Shown here piece by piece: positions 35,321-44,310 of a stretch of DNA of 64,000 nucleotides. Under the pieces are notes generated by a model. The model was not told the DNA's origin. It ran no database searches and saw only the letters and a list, made by a program, of their open reading frames with translations. This stretch comes from Methylomagnum ishizawai (GTDB taxonomy: Bacteria > Pseudomonadota > Gammaproteobacteria > Methylococcales > Methylococcaceae). The translations under genes were made by a program, and so were the position numbers. Numbering within the stretch: the stretch's first letter is position 1; each line of letters opens with the position of its first letter. Location of the stretch: contig NZ_FXAM01000001.1 in NCBI RefSeq assembly GCF_900155475.1, positions 2,800,881 through 2,864,880 on the forward strand, read 5' to 3'.

Positions 35321-37798
35321 TCAACTATTTCTAGAGTCTTGTATTAATTTGATTATTACTGTTAGTTTTTCCATGGCTAGTGAGATTACCTTTTGTTCTG
35401 TCACATTGATGAATCCGTGTAGTTCCGCATCATCTAGGCTTTCTTTCATATTCTTGCAGGCGTGTTCAAAATTGACTTGATTTTTTTTAGAAAACTCAGG
35501 ATATTTAGCCTTATAAACTTCATCATACAATGTAACTTGCCTAAATTTGTAGACATCATTTGCTAGTGGCTTTAATAGCTTGTGAGCATTGATAAAAAGA
35601 TTTGCTGATTCGGTTGGATTTGTTTCTTCGATAGACCTCAGTAAAAATATTCTTGCTTGTTGAGTATCTATGTTTGATATGTCATAGTTTGATTTGTTTT
35701 TTGCTAAAGAATAAGCCTGCAATAGCATGGCTTGCGCATTTTCATATTCTTTGAATGTTATTTTTGACATGGCATACTGAAGCCAGTAGTGTGGTTCATT
35801 TTTTAGCCATTGCACTCTTATTTTAAGGTCTTGATAATATCTTTCTAAATTATTTTTCTTGTTTTTATCGGATAACATCCTTTCCACGAAAGAAAATCTT
35901 AATAAAGATTTAAATAACTGCCCTTCAATGTGGCTATTTTTATTTAATTTTTCATATTTCTCAACTATATCCAGTAATTTTGATATTATAAATGATGGTG
36001 AAAAGTAATCTCTCAATAGCATTGTTGAGAAGATTGATGATTTTGATTTTATTTCCCCATCTTTTATGGAAAAGAGTTGACAAAATTGTTTGTTTTCTCT
36101 GAGTTTTGGTGAATATATATCATCACTAAAAGAAATCTCTGAAATTAAACTTGGTTTTAATGGTAAATCGAGAATTTCTAGTATGCAAATTGCAAAGGCT
36201 ATATTTTTAAGTGCATCATCTTTAAATATTGTTTCTATTAAACTTGATATTCTAATTTTTATTTGTGGGGCATTGAATAGTGATAATAATGTAAGTGAAA
36301 TCTGGTTTTTGTAGTCATCCTGTATTTTTCTTGTTTTTAATGTTGAAGATAGTCTTGCCAAATCACCCCACCAGCCAATATTGTCAATTATTTTTATAAA
36401 GTCGAGTACTTCATTTTCAGATAGTAAGTCAATATTGATTTCTCGAAAATTAAAAATGTTGCTAAGCGTGCTTCTTAAATGTTCATGAGATGCTGTGCGC
36501 GAACTTAAAATTAGCCTTATTTTATTGGGGTTAAGATTGCCAAAATATCCAATAAAATCTAAATATTTTTCATATCCATCAATAATTAATATTGTGTTAA
36601 CATCAAGAGAGGATATTTTTTCTAGGTCGTCAATGTAATCACCTTCGCTGTCTTCTAAAGAATATATGTTATGGCCATTTAACGATAAATATGATGCAAG
36701 CTCTTTTAAAAAAATTGTTTTTCCATTCCCAAGTTCGCTAAAAATTACAATATTTTTCTTGTCACTTATTAGTTTTGTTGCTCGTGATATATTCTCCCTT
36801 ATAATTAAGTATGGTAGTTTTTGTATTCCTGTGATGGCATTATTTATGCGTTCATTTTCTATCTCGCCATTTAATAAAAATCTTATTATTTCTGAATCAG
36901 TAAAATCATTTTCAGAGCTATTATTTTCATATTTTAGAAAAGATTGTAGTGTTTGTTCTTCTTTTGATGGTTTGTATTTTTCAATAGCGCCTGCTAGTTT
37001 TTCTGCAAAAAAATCTATGCCTATTGGGAAGACTGTTCCAAACTTGGAAAGAGAGAACACTTCTTTTTGTGATGGGTTTGTTGCAATTACGAAAAAAGTT
37101 TTTGATTTGAACTCTGGATAGCCGAATAAAATTTTCTGTATCTCTATGTCATAGAGCGAGTATCCAACGAATACAATAGCGCTAGATCGCTCTAAATCCT
37201 TTTTAAATGAGTAATACCATGCTGATGTTGTAAATGAGTCTGGTGCAATATATGATGAGGTTGATAACTTAAAATCTGATTCTATTGATTCCTCTGATAT
37301 GCTCGTTATTGATCCATTTATATGGACGCATATATTATTTTTTTTGTAATATTTTTCTGGGCTGTCTTTTGTGGTTATTTGTTCAATTATTATTCCTTTT
37401 TTATTCGCAGAGAGTTCTATGGAGTTATCATAATTTGTTGTGTAAATTCTTCTCCATTGGCTACTTGATATTGTTTCATGGCTCGCGGTCGTGCTTATAA
37501 GCGTGTAGTTTTCCTTTAGTAACTTTATGAGACTTTCCTTGCTACCGAATGATAGATAATAATCTGCGGCAAATCTGAGATCTTCATCTTCACTAAAGCC
37601 ACCAAGATTAGATATTTGTAACGCAAGATCTGCTGCTCTTGGAGGTTCTTGACCTTTAATATTCTTCGCCCCAAAAGAGAACCCTGCGCCAGTAAACAGC
37701 ATTGCCTTGCCAGTTGATATTCGTTTTAGTGCATCGTTAAATGACTTTTCATCAAAAGTTGCACGCAGGTTAGAAAATAATTCTTTTGGTAGTTCCAT
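35321..37798 (-). CDS. SIR2-STAND NTPase, candidate antiphage protein (cassette gene)
   Basis: 825 residues, strongly AT-rich. The N-terminal SIR2-like NADase domain has TGAGFS (36-41), TNYD (121-124), HINGS (159-163) and VGYSLYD (211-217), the NAD-pocket motifs of the SIR2_2 group. A central STAND/AAA-type NTPase has Walker A SELGNGKT (354-361) and Walker B ILIIDGYE (403-410), followed by LILSSRT. The C-terminal third is helical and repeat-like, a probable sensor. This architecture matches SIR2-STAND defence proteins (Avs5/DSR-like), which deplete NAD+ when a phage component is sensed. A GAGAG ribosome site lies 32 bp from the attC box. At about 2.6 kb it is a very large cassette. Activity is inferred, not shown. 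Confidence 0.85.
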   Translation of the reverse strand: MELPKELFSNLRATFDEKSFNDALKRISTGKAMLFTGAGFSFGAKNIKGQEPPRAADLALQISNLGGFSEDEDLRFAADYYLSFGSKESLIKLLKENYTLISTTASHETISSSQWRRIYTTNYDNSIELSANKKGIIIEQITTKDSPEKYYKKNNICVHINGSITSISEESIESDFKLSTSSYIAPDSFTTSAWYYSFKKDLERSSAIVFVGYSLYDIEIQKILFGYPEFKSKTFFVIATNPSQKEVFSLSKFGTVFPIGIDFFAEKLAGAIEKYKPSKEEQTLQSFLKYENNSSENDFTDSEIIRFLLNGEIENERINNAITGIQKLPYLIIRENISRATKLISDKKNIVIFSELGNGKTIFLKELASYLSLNGHNIYSLEDSEGDYIDDLEKISSLDVNTILIIDGYEKYLDFIGYFGNLNPNKIRLILSSRTASHEHLRSTLSNIFNFREINIDLLSENEVLDFIKIIDNIGWWGDLARLSSTLKTRKIQDDYKNQISLTLLSLFNAPQIKIRISSLIETIFKDDALKNIAFAICILEILDLPLKPSLISEISFSDDIYSPKLRENKQFCQLFSIKDGEIKSKSSIFSTMLLRDYFSPSFIISKLLDIVEKYEKLNKNSHIEGQLFKSLLRFSFVERMLSDKNKKNNLERYYQDLKIRVQWLKNEPHYWLQYAMSKITFKEYENAQAMLLQAYSLAKNKSNYDISNIDTQQARIFLLRSIEETNPTESANLFINAHKLLKPLANDVYKFRQVTLYDEVYKAKYPEFSKKNQVNFEHACKNMKESLDDAELHGFINVTEQKVISLAMEKLTVIIKLIQDSRNS

Positions 37799-37829
37799 AT
37801 TCGCACTCTCTTAATTTAAAGATTAACCT

Positions 37830-37919
37830 GCCTAACGAACAAGCTAAGGGGCGCGCGCTCCGAAGCCGGTTCGGAGATATGTTCTTTGCCCCGCGTCCCC
37901 CTTGAGCGGCCCGTTAGGC
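37830..37919 (-). repeat. attC 15
   Basis: GCTAAGGGG/CCCCCTTGAGC subtype; boxes 37830-37836 and 37913-37919. Confidence 0.88.
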
Positions 37920-38090
37920 CCGCTACGGAGAACGGGCTTTCCGGTTCCGCCGTTCCCGAAGTTCCGGCTTAAAACCGAACCCGCCGGTTCCCGGAAAAAC
38001 CCGTTGGTTCGGAATTCCGCGAACCTCGCCGGAACCCCGGTTCCAGTTTTGAAAACACTTTCCGGTTCCACCGGAATCCGCTATTCCCGC
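37920..38090. other. ORF-less cassette body, short form (171 bp)
   Basis: Leader CCGCTACGGAGAACGGGCTTTCC, Pro-codon-rich middle and tail CACTTTCCGGTTCCACCGG. Related to the 44717-44886 body. No gene. Confidence 0.7.
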
Positions 38091-38186
38091 GCCTAACGCC
38101 AACGATCAGCGCCCCGCGCCACCCCACAAAACCTGAAAACACCAAGCCGCTTCGTGGCGCGGGCGTGCTGGATCGGTTCGTTAGGC
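38091..38186 (-). repeat. attC 14
   Basis: 96 bp, boxes 38091-38097 and 38180-38186. Distinct stem: GATCAGCGCCCCGCGCCAC against GTGGCGCGGGCGTGCTGGATC. Belongs to the FGE-domain cassette. Confidence 0.88.
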
Positions 38187-38264
38187 AAGGTTGTCGGTTG
38201 GAAATGTTGGGGTTCGTTCCTCACCGCATCCTATAACGGCATTGTTTTAGCGCATCTTACCGCG

Positions 38265-39029
38265 TTAATCTTGAACAAGGCGAAACCCGACATCATTAAA
38301 CTTTTCATTAGTTTTAATTGGCAAGCCTCCACTACGGGAAATTTTTGATTGTCTTTCATGCGCAAAACTATTGCCTCGAGCAACATAACCGCCATCTCTT
38401 ATAGATGAAGTAAACTCCATTACGTTACCAAAAATATCATACAATCCATTTAAATTGGGTCGCTTCTTGCCAACATAATAGGTTTGCCCCCCAGAGTTAT
38501 CTTTATTCCATGAAAAAGAAGGATTATCACTGCATTGCTCTTTTGGGCATGCTGCGTCAAACCACTCGTCACTGGTAGGTAATCGGTAATTTTTTCCTGT
38601 TAATTCATTAAGCTGCTTAATGTAACCTTGTACGTCATCGTAGGATATCCCCTCTACGGGACAGTCATCGCAGTATTGGTGAGAAGATGGGTTATTTCCC
38701 ATAAAATATGTCCATTCGGCTTGCGTGACTTCATATTTCATTACAGAAATGCCTGTCGGAATTTTAACCATTTCCGGACAATGATCGCATGGCTTTAGAA
38801 AAAACCAACTGATAAGAAAGAGTACAACGGATACAGCCACCAATTTGCCACCAACCCCCTCGGCAAGATAGGAATACCCAAAAGCTAAGGCACCACTTGA
38901 TAAACCTACCACCAAGGCATCAAAAAAATTGGCGTTAAACATGCGATAAGCAAAAAATCCTCCGCCAATGGCGCACGAGAAAAAAGCGGCAACCGCAAGT
39001 TTCTGATCAAAATCTACATTAAACGGCAT
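38265..39029 (-). CDS. membrane protein with an FGE-sulfatase (SUMF1-like) domain (cassette gene)
   Basis: 254 residues. The start at 39029 (MPFNVDFDQKLAV) has AGGA upstream. Three hydrophobic segments fill the first 80 residues (LAVAAFFSCAIGGGFFAYRMF, FFDALVVGLSSGALAFGYSYL, LVAVSVVLFLISWFFL). The formylglycine-generating-enzyme-like fold follows: KYEVTQAEWTYFMGNNPSSH, PVEGISYDDVQGYIKQL, YRLPTSDEWFDAAC, NLNGLYDIFGNVMEF, GFRLV. The fold is shared by sulfatase activators, ergothioneine enzymes and ligand-binding domains. The catalytic Cys pair of true FGE is not evident, so a binding role is more likely. Array orientation. Confidence 0.8.
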   Translation of the reverse strand: MPFNVDFDQKLAVAAFFSCAIGGGFFAYRMFNANFFDALVVGLSSGALAFGYSYLAEGVGGKLVAVSVVLFLISWFFLKPCDHCPEMVKIPTGISVMKYEVTQAEWTYFMGNNPSSHQYCDDCPVEGISYDDVQGYIKQLNELTGKNYRLPTSDEWFDAACPKEQCSDNPSFSWNKDNSGGQTYYVGKKRPNLNGLYDIFGNVMEFTSSIRDGGYVARGNSFAHERQSKISRSGGLPIKTNEKFNDVGFRLVQD

Positions 39030-39077
39030 GAGTATTCCTGCATTCTGATACGGTCTTGATATGGCAAAAAACAACTT

Positions 39078-39168
39078 GCCTAACGAAAAAGCTAAGGGGC
39101 GCGGCGCTCCGCAGTCGATTCGGAGATATGTTCTTTGCCCCGCGTCCCCCTTGAGCGGCCCGTTAGGC
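39078..39168 (-). repeat. attC 13
   Basis: GCTAAGGGG subtype; boxes 39078-39084 and 39162-39168. Confidence 0.9.
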
Positions 39169-39342
39169 TTGCTACGGAGAACGGGGCTTCCGGTTCCGCC
39201 ATCCCCGAAGCTCCGGGTTGCATCCAGGCTTATGAAAACCCGCCGCTTCCGAATCCGATCACCGCGCCGGAACCCGATTCCCGGAGTTCCGATTCCAGCC
39301 TTGAAAACACTTTCAAGTTCCACCGGATTCCGCTATTCCCGC
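39169..39342. other. ORF-less cassette body (174 bp)
   Basis: Nearest relative is the adjacent body at 39434-39608; the two share CCGCCGCTTCCGAATCCGA and CCCGGAGTTCC. Probably a tandem cassette duplication that has since drifted. Confidence 0.7.
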
Positions 39343-39433
39343 GCCTAACGAAAAAGCTAAGGGGCGCGGCACTCCGAAGCCGATTCGGAGATACGTCCTT
39401 TGCCCCGCGTCCCCCTTGAGCGACCCGTTAGGC
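39343..39433 (-). repeat. attC 12
   Basis: GCTAAGGGG subtype; boxes 39343-39349 and 39427-39433. Confidence 0.9.
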
Positions 39434-39608
39434 CCGCTACGGAGAACGAGGCTTCCGGTTCCACCATTCCCATAATCCGGTTTGAAACCGAACTCGCGGA
39501 AACCCGCCGCTTCCGAATCCGAACACCGCGCCGGAATCCCGATTCCCGGAGTTCCGAATTCCAGCCTTGAAAACCCTTTCCGGTTCCACCGGATTCCGAC
39601 ACTTCCGC
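39434..39608. other. ORF-less cassette body (175 bp)
   Basis: Sister of 39169-39342. No gene. Confidence 0.7.
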
Positions 39609-39699
39609 GCCTAACGAAAAAGCTAAGGGGCGCGGCGCTCCGCAGTCGATTCGGAGATACGTCCTTGGCCCCGCGTCCCCCTTGAGCGGCTTGTTAGGC
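39609..39699 (-). repeat. attC 11
   Basis: GCTAAGGGG subtype; boxes 39609-39615 and 39693-39699. Confidence 0.9.
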
Positions 39700-39743
39700 C
39701 CGCTACGGAGAACAGGTGATTTTGCAACCGGCCTCAAACGATT

Positions 39744-40061
39744 TTAAGGACACTGGCCTTCTGGAAAAATCTGAAGATTATTCTCATCGGGAGTGTGAAC
39801 ACAAAACTTATCAGTTTTTCTTTTAACCTCATCCACGCTTCCGCTAATGTCGTTGCTAACCCTTCTTTGTCTATTAAGCTCTGCTTCCGTTTCTTGTTTT
39901 AACATACGGATTTCATTCTTCATATTCCTGTCGTTATCTAACAAACCCTGTTCTATTCTATATAATGAACTCTCTACAATCGAAAGCCGACGTTCTAAGT
40001 TTCCCGTACAGCCATTCAAGATAATTAATGTTGATAAAAAAAGTGTTTTACGTAGGATCAT
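39744..40061 (-). CDS. small lipoprotein with coiled coil (second gene of its cassette)
   Basis: 105 residues. Lipoprotein signal MILRKTLFLSTLIILNGC, with lipid attachment at Cys18. A predicted coiled coil follows (RRLSIVESSLYRIEQGLLDNDRNMKNEIRMLKQETEAELNRQRRVSNDISGSVDEVKRKTDKFC). Its ATG lies inside the end of the upstream gene (14-bp overlap), so the two are translated together. Both are exported proteins in one cassette, suggesting they act together in the periplasm. Family not recognised. Confidence 0.65.
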   Translation of the reverse strand: MILRKTLFLSTLIILNGCTGNLERRLSIVESSLYRIEQGLLDNDRNMKNEIRMLKQETEAELNRQRRVSNDISGSVDEVKRKTDKFCVHTPDENNLQIFPEGQCP

Positions 40062-40647
40062 CGTATGACACCTGGTCTGCTTCTGCGATTACAAAGTTCG
40101 GTGATGAAAATCTCGCTCCAGAGCTCGTGTCAATAATTCCATGGAGACGACCAACACCAGTAAATGGCAAATCTTTAATTTTAAAATCAAACTTAAAGTC
40201 TCTCGTTGATGCTGCATAAAACTTGCGCTCTAAGGCTTTTGTCCCATTTACAACATCTTCAATAATATAGCTAAGATTAAGATTGAATGTCTGGTTTCCT
40301 TGAACCGTTACCACGTTTTCTGCATCTCTAACAAAAATGGCTTGCGCATTAAATTCTTTAACTAGGTTTGCTACTTCAAGAGACACTGCCGATATTGCCC
40401 CTGTTTGCACAACAAAAGAAGCTAATGATCGAACAGAAACGGCCCTCGCAGCAGCGCCAACACCTGCGCGTGCGATTGTGCCGGCCCCTGCCCTTGCTAT
40501 AGCTCCAGTTGCTGCCCGTGCTGCTCCCCGTGATAACACTCCACGCAGCAAGAACCTTAGCAAAAGGCCAAGAAATGCTTCTGATGTGTTTGGCAATAAA
40601 ACAACTGGAGTTAATGCAGAAGCTTGCAGAAATCTCCTCCTATTCAT
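40048..40647 (-). CDS. Tat-exported protein of unknown function (cassette gene)
   Basis: 199 residues. MNRRRFLQASALTPVVLLPNTSEA fits a twin-arginine signal (RRRFLQ). An Ala/Gly-rich helical stretch follows (RGAARAATGAIARAGAGTIARAGVGAAARAV), then a beta-rich C-terminal domain (NVVTVQGNQTFNLNLSYIIEDVVNGTKALERKFYAAS...FKFDFKIKDLPFTGVGRLHGII). GAGG precedes the ATG. It lies in the array orientation, overlapping the downstream lipoprotein gene. No family recognised. Confidence 0.65.
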   Translation of the reverse strand: MNRRRFLQASALTPVVLLPNTSEAFLGLLLRFLLRGVLSRGAARAATGAIARAGAGTIARAGVGAAARAVSVRSLASFVVQTGAISAVSLEVANLVKEFNAQAIFVRDAENVVTVQGNQTFNLNLSYIIEDVVNGTKALERKFYAASTRDFKFDFKIKDLPFTGVGRLHGIIDTSSGARFSSPNFVIAEADQVSYDDPT

Positions 40648-40686
40648 GGCTGGTTCCTCATTTTATAGATGAGTTATATATCTTAC

Positions 40687-40777
40687 GCCTAACGATAAAA
40701 TTAAGGGGCGCGGCGCTCCGTAGTTTCTACGAAGAAATGCGGTTGAGTCCGCGTCCCACTTGAATGGCTTGTTAGGC
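40687..40777 (-). repeat. attC 10
   Basis: Majority type; boxes 40687-40693 and 40771-40777. Confidence 0.9.
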
Positions 40778-40811
40778 TGGCTACGGAGAACGGACTTTCC
40801 GGTTCCAACTG

Positions 40812-41687
40812 CTATTCATACCAGTCATCATTACTTACCTTAATCTCAGTAAATTCGCTTAGGAAAACTTCGGGGGCGCGTACACTCGACTTCAAATTGC
40901 AGGAAAAGGGAAAATCATGAGATAAAATCGCACCGTCACCACGATCTAAATCACCGTTTGACCCATACTGTAATTCTGCGCCAATTGAGCCATATGCTGT
41001 TAGCGTTATGTACTGACTATCTATAGCTTTAACCTGAACTTCTTCAGTTGTAATGTCATCGACGGTGTGGTGTGTGGCAATCTCGTCAATTTCTCCAATA
41101 GTTTCACTTATTGCTACGTTGACAAGTTCTTGGTCTATATGATCGATTAGCGACCCAGATATTGCTTGTCGTGATTCATCAATTACACGAAATAAATCCG
41201 CCACAGACTCCAAAGTTTCATTTACATATTTATCTTGTTTGTCGATGTTAATATCTATCGTATCTTCTTGAATATGTGTGTGTTTGCTAAGATTGTCTAC
41301 AACAGATTTTATTTGTTTGCTAATGGCCTTGGTATCAATTTTTAGTGTTTCAGTGACGTATTTATCTGAAAGCCCGCCTTGGATTGCATATATAACTCTC
41401 TGTTTTCTACTAATGCCATCCTTTGTTTCTGTTTCGTTTTTATACCATAAGCAATTTAAAACCTCAGCATCAGGTGCTAAACGTTGAAGAATATGCCTAA
41501 CTAGTTCTCGGGTTGCATAGGCAAAATTATTAAATCTAAGTGGATTATAAGCGTCAAGAAGATTGCTTATGGCAGCCTCAAAAAGTCTCTTTTCAAATTC
41601 GGTGGCAAGTTTTGCTTCTAGCGTAGAAATTAGAGATTCCTTTCCTGAAAGTAATCTAATGCAGCCGTTTAAGAATTTATTTTCCAT
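40812..41687 (-). CDS. possible pPIWI-associated nuclease-like protein (cassette gene)
   Basis: 291 residues, AT-rich. The N-terminal third (LLDAYNPLRFNNFAYATRELVRHILQRLAPDAEVLNCLWYKNE, then RKQRVIYAIQGGLSDKYVTETLKID and a central KHTHI) resembles the family annotated as predicted pPIWI-associating nucleases, which occur in defence loci. I recall this pattern but cannot verify it here. The C-terminal part (VQVKAIDSQYITLTAYGSIGAELQYGSNGDLDRGDGAILSHDFPFSC) is beta-rich. No PIWI or Argonaute gene is nearby. Array orientation. It starts about 110 bp after the attC, further than usual. Confidence 0.5.
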   Translation of the reverse strand: MENKFLNGCIRLLSGKESLISTLEAKLATEFEKRLFEAAISNLLDAYNPLRFNNFAYATRELVRHILQRLAPDAEVLNCLWYKNETETKDGISRKQRVIYAIQGGLSDKYVTETLKIDTKAISKQIKSVVDNLSKHTHIQEDTIDINIDKQDKYVNETLESVADLFRVIDESRQAISGSLIDHIDQELVNVAISETIGEIDEIATHHTVDDITTEEVQVKAIDSQYITLTAYGSIGAELQYGSNGDLDRGDGAILSHDFPFSCNLKSSVRAPEVFLSEFTEIKVSNDDWYE

Positions 41688-41797
41688 GATTGCCTAATAT
41701 TTGAATTGAGGCGAAAAACTGCTCACCGAGCTATCAAAGAACAACATGCAAATCAAACTGGAATTGCTTGTTAGCCATTAGCAAGCAGGAACTCTAT

Positions 41798-41892
41798 GCC
41801 TAACGCCGAAGCTCACCCGCCCGCGCCCACCACAAAACTCGAAAACACGAAACAGCTTGCGGGTGCGGGTCGGGTGGAGCGCAATGTTAGCC
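41798..41892 (-). repeat. attC 9
   Basis: 95 bp, boxes GCCTAAC 41798-41804 and GTTAGCC 41886-41892. Own subtype: GAAGCTCACCCGCCCGCGCCCAC pairs with GTGCGGGTCGGGTGGAGC. Confidence 0.87.
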
Positions 41893-41898
41893 TTCGCT

Positions 41899-42726
41899 TT
41901 ATGGAATACCCAAAGCGTTCTGGATTGCTTTTGCAGCCACTGTCGTACCAATTTTGGTAGCGGTATCCAACGCCCATTTACCAGCAGATTTTAGGTGTTT
42001 TAATGTTGTAGGGCCGTCATTTTGTTTAGCGGCTAGTTCAGCAGACGCAACACTAGCTAACGCTTGGTCGTGTTCAATCTCCTGAGCCTCTTTGCGCAAT
42101 TCTGCCCGCAACAATGCAAGTTCGGAAGCAAGACTTTGGAAATCTACATTCGACGTGCTTTGCGCCCACTGTTGAATAAATGTGTTCCCCTCGGCATTAG
42201 CATTTGGCCCTACTGCGCCGACTTGACCCGAAACATGATATTGATCGGAACTCATGTGATAATCCCCTGCAATAAAATGATTTATAACCATGCCAGCCAT
42301 ATTATTTAACTGCGGCGACGGAGCTTTTGCCTTTGAAACAGCTAATTCGGTTAGTAAAAAAGCTAGTCGTGGCGCGAAGTCTTTTCCAGCCTCAAACTCT
42401 GGCGAGATAACAACAGACCCGTGAAGCCAGCGAGGCCATGAAGCATCAGAAGAATAAGGATAAGACTTGGCTAGTTCGCTCGAAAACTGGATTTTCGCAC
42501 CGTCAATATCAAGTATCCATGCTTCTTCAGAAGGTCGAATCCAATCTACAGGGTCACGATGGAGGCGTTTTAGCCAATACTCAACCTTTTCAAGCCGCGT
42601 TTGATGGTTAGAAGGAAAGTAGATGCGTAATCCTTCAATTGGAATGAACTCGGCCCTCTTGGCTGCAAATGTTATTGCGCCATTTTCGGATGGAAGAGCC
42701 ATAAGCATGTGCAAATTACGGATCAT
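41899..42726 (-). CDS. cassette protein of unknown function with a helical C-terminus
   Basis: 275 residues, closer to host composition than its neighbours. The first 150 residues are mixed alpha/beta (LHMLMALPSENGAITFAAKRAEFIPIEGLRIYFPSNHQTRLEKVEYWLKRL). Next comes a short strand repeat (YHMSSDQYHVSGQVGAVGPNANAEGNTFIQQW). The helical tail (LASELALLRAELRKEAQEIEHDQALASVASAELAAKQNDGPTTLKHLKSAGKWALDTATKIG) recalls C-terminal tails seen on several bacterial hypothetical proteins. It begins 16 bp after the attC box and stops 6 bp before its own attC, a textbook cassette fit. Confidence 0.68.
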   Translation of the reverse strand: MIRNLHMLMALPSENGAITFAAKRAEFIPIEGLRIYFPSNHQTRLEKVEYWLKRLHRDPVDWIRPSEEAWILDIDGAKIQFSSELAKSYPYSSDASWPRWLHGSVVISPEFEAGKDFAPRLAFLLTELAVSKAKAPSPQLNNMAGMVINHFIAGDYHMSSDQYHVSGQVGAVGPNANAEGNTFIQQWAQSTSNVDFQSLASELALLRAELRKEAQEIEHDQALASVASAELAAKQNDGPTTLKHLKSAGKWALDTATKIGTTVAAKAIQNALGIP

Positions 42727-42742
42727 GAATGCAGATTGAGAA

Positions 42743-42833
42743 GCCTAACGAAAAAGCTAAGGGGCGCGGCGCTCCGTAGTCGATTCGGAGATATGTTCTT
42801 TGCCCCGCGTCCCCCTTGAGCGGCCCGTTAGGC
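42743..42833 (-). repeat. attC 8
   Basis: GCTAAGGGG subtype; boxes 42743-42749 and 42827-42833. Confidence 0.9.
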
Positions 42834-43074
42834 CCGCTACGGAGAACGGGCTTTCCGGTTCCACCATTCCGAAAACTCCGTTTTGAAACCGGACTTTCGG
42901 AAACCCGCGATCCGCTTTCCCGGAACCCCCGATTCCGAAACCGTGAACCGCGCCGGAATCCCGTACCGCCCGGTTATCGGAACCCCGATTCGCTGGGCTT
43001 ATCCGCGTCGCCAGTCTGCTCCGAACCCAACCTTCAAATCACTTTCCGGTTCCACCGGAATCCACTACTTCCGC
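42834..43074. other. ORF-less cassette body (241 bp)
   Basis: Full-length common body. No gene. Confidence 0.7.
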
Positions 43075-43164
43075 GCCTAACGAAAAAATTAAGGGGCGCG
43101 GCGCTCGGCAGTAGAAAAGGGATGCGGCTTTGAATCCGCGTCCCACTTGAATGAATGGTTAGGC
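43075..43164 (-). repeat. attC 7
   Basis: Majority type but with a shortened central spacer (GCGCTCGGCAGTAGAAAAGGG); boxes 43075-43081 and 43158-43164. Confidence 0.88.
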
Positions 43165-43201
43165 TGCTACGGAGAGCGGATTATCAACCCAGGAATGCCC
43201 T

Positions 43202-43405
43202 ATGAACAAAAAAGACTTAAAACTATCAGACATAAACCTACAGGCAATTTATCGAGTTTATATAGAACTTAAATTCAGCATAGACGGCAGGAGTCGGGAA
43301 ACAATCCAAATAGAAAAGATTACTGGCTTTTCGCTGCATACGCTGCTTTGCTTTGGTATGGATGCCGACGATATTGCCGTGTGTTGGTTTAACGAAGTAA
43401 CGTAA
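43202..43405 (+). CDS. small cassette protein of unknown function
   Basis: 67 residues, beginning MNKKDLKLSDINLQAIYRVYIELKFSIDGRSRETIQIEKI and ending IAVCWFNEVT. AGGA lies about 6 bp upstream. Oriented against the array. Not recognised. Confidence 0.55.
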   Translation: MNKKDLKLSDINLQAIYRVYIELKFSIDGRSRETIQIEKITGFSLHTLLCFGMDADDIAVCWFNEVT

Positions 43406-43414
43406 AACTTCCGC

Positions 43415-43505
43415 GCCTAACGATAAAATTAAGGGGCGCGGCGCTCCGTAATCGGTTCGGAGAAATGCCCTTGAGTCCGCGTCCCACTTGAATGACTTGT
43501 TAGGC
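43415..43505 (-). repeat. attC 6
   Basis: Majority type; boxes 43415-43421 and 43499-43505. Confidence 0.9.
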
Positions 43506-43699
43506 TGGCTACGGAGTGCGGACTTTCCGGTTCCGCCATTCCGAAAGCTCCGGCTTGAAACCGAACTTGCGGAAATCCGCGATTCGCCTTCCATAAGGTT
43601 ATTGGAATCCCAATCTCCGGGGTTTCCGCGCCTCGCCGATCCGCTCCGAATCCAACCTTAAAATCACTTTCCGGTTTAACCGGATTCCGCTACTTCCGC
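43506..43699. other. ORF-less cassette body (194 bp)
   Basis: Common body with an internal deletion around 43591 relative to 34556-34783. No gene. Confidence 0.7.
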
Positions 43700-43790
43700 G
43701 CCTAACGAAAAAATTAAGGGGCGCGGCTAGCCATAGTTTCTACGAAGAAATGCGGTTGAGTCCGCGTCCCACTTGAATGACTTGTTAGGC
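43700..43790 (-). repeat. attC 5
   Basis: Majority type; boxes 43700-43706 and 43784-43790. Confidence 0.9.
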
Positions 43791-44013
43791 TGGCTACGGA
43801 GAGCGGACTTTCCGGTTCCGCCATTCCGAAAGCTCCGGTTTGAAACCGAACTTACGGAAACCCGCGATTCGCCTTTCCCGAAACCGGGAACCGCGCCGGA
43901 ATCCCCGAATTTCCCGGCTATCGAAACCCCGGTTCGCCGGGTTTCTCGGCTTCGCCGATCCGCACCCAGCCTTAAAACCACTTTCCGGCACAACCGGAAC
44001 CCGCTATTCCCAC
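43791..44013. other. ORF-less cassette body (223 bp)
   Basis: Full-length common body, very close to 34556-34783 and 34875-35103. No gene. Confidence 0.7.
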
Positions 44014-44104
44014 GCCTAACGAAAAAATTAAGGGGCGCGGCGCTCCGTGGTTCCTACAGAGAAATGCCCTTGAATCCGCGTCCCACTTGAATGACTTGTT
44101 AGGC
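44014..44104 (-). repeat. attC 4
   Basis: Majority type; boxes 44014-44020 and 44098-44104. Identical over its whole length to the attC at 44887-44977. Confidence 0.92.
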
Positions 44105-44310
44105 TTCCTACGGAGAGCGGGCTTTCCGGTTCCGCCGTTCCGAAAGCTCCGGCTTTGGAACCGAACTTGCGGAAACCGGGAATCGGGTGGTAATTCCCGG
44201 ATCATCCGGTTATTAAAACCCCGGTTCTCGGAGTTTCTCCGCATCGCCGATCCGCTCCGAATCCAGCCTTACAAATCACTTTCCGACTTCACCGAACCCG
44301 CTACTTCAAC
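44105..44310. other. ORF-less cassette body (206 bp), duplicated next to attI
   Basis: As read, 44014-44317 (attC, body and next box) equals 44887-45190 base for base. No gene. Confidence 0.85.

Noticed and set aside
41692..41776. A second attC-like pair, GCCTAAT...GTTAGCC, beside attC 9
   Set aside because: Box mismatch and no convincing paired arms between them. Counted as chance or a fully eroded site.
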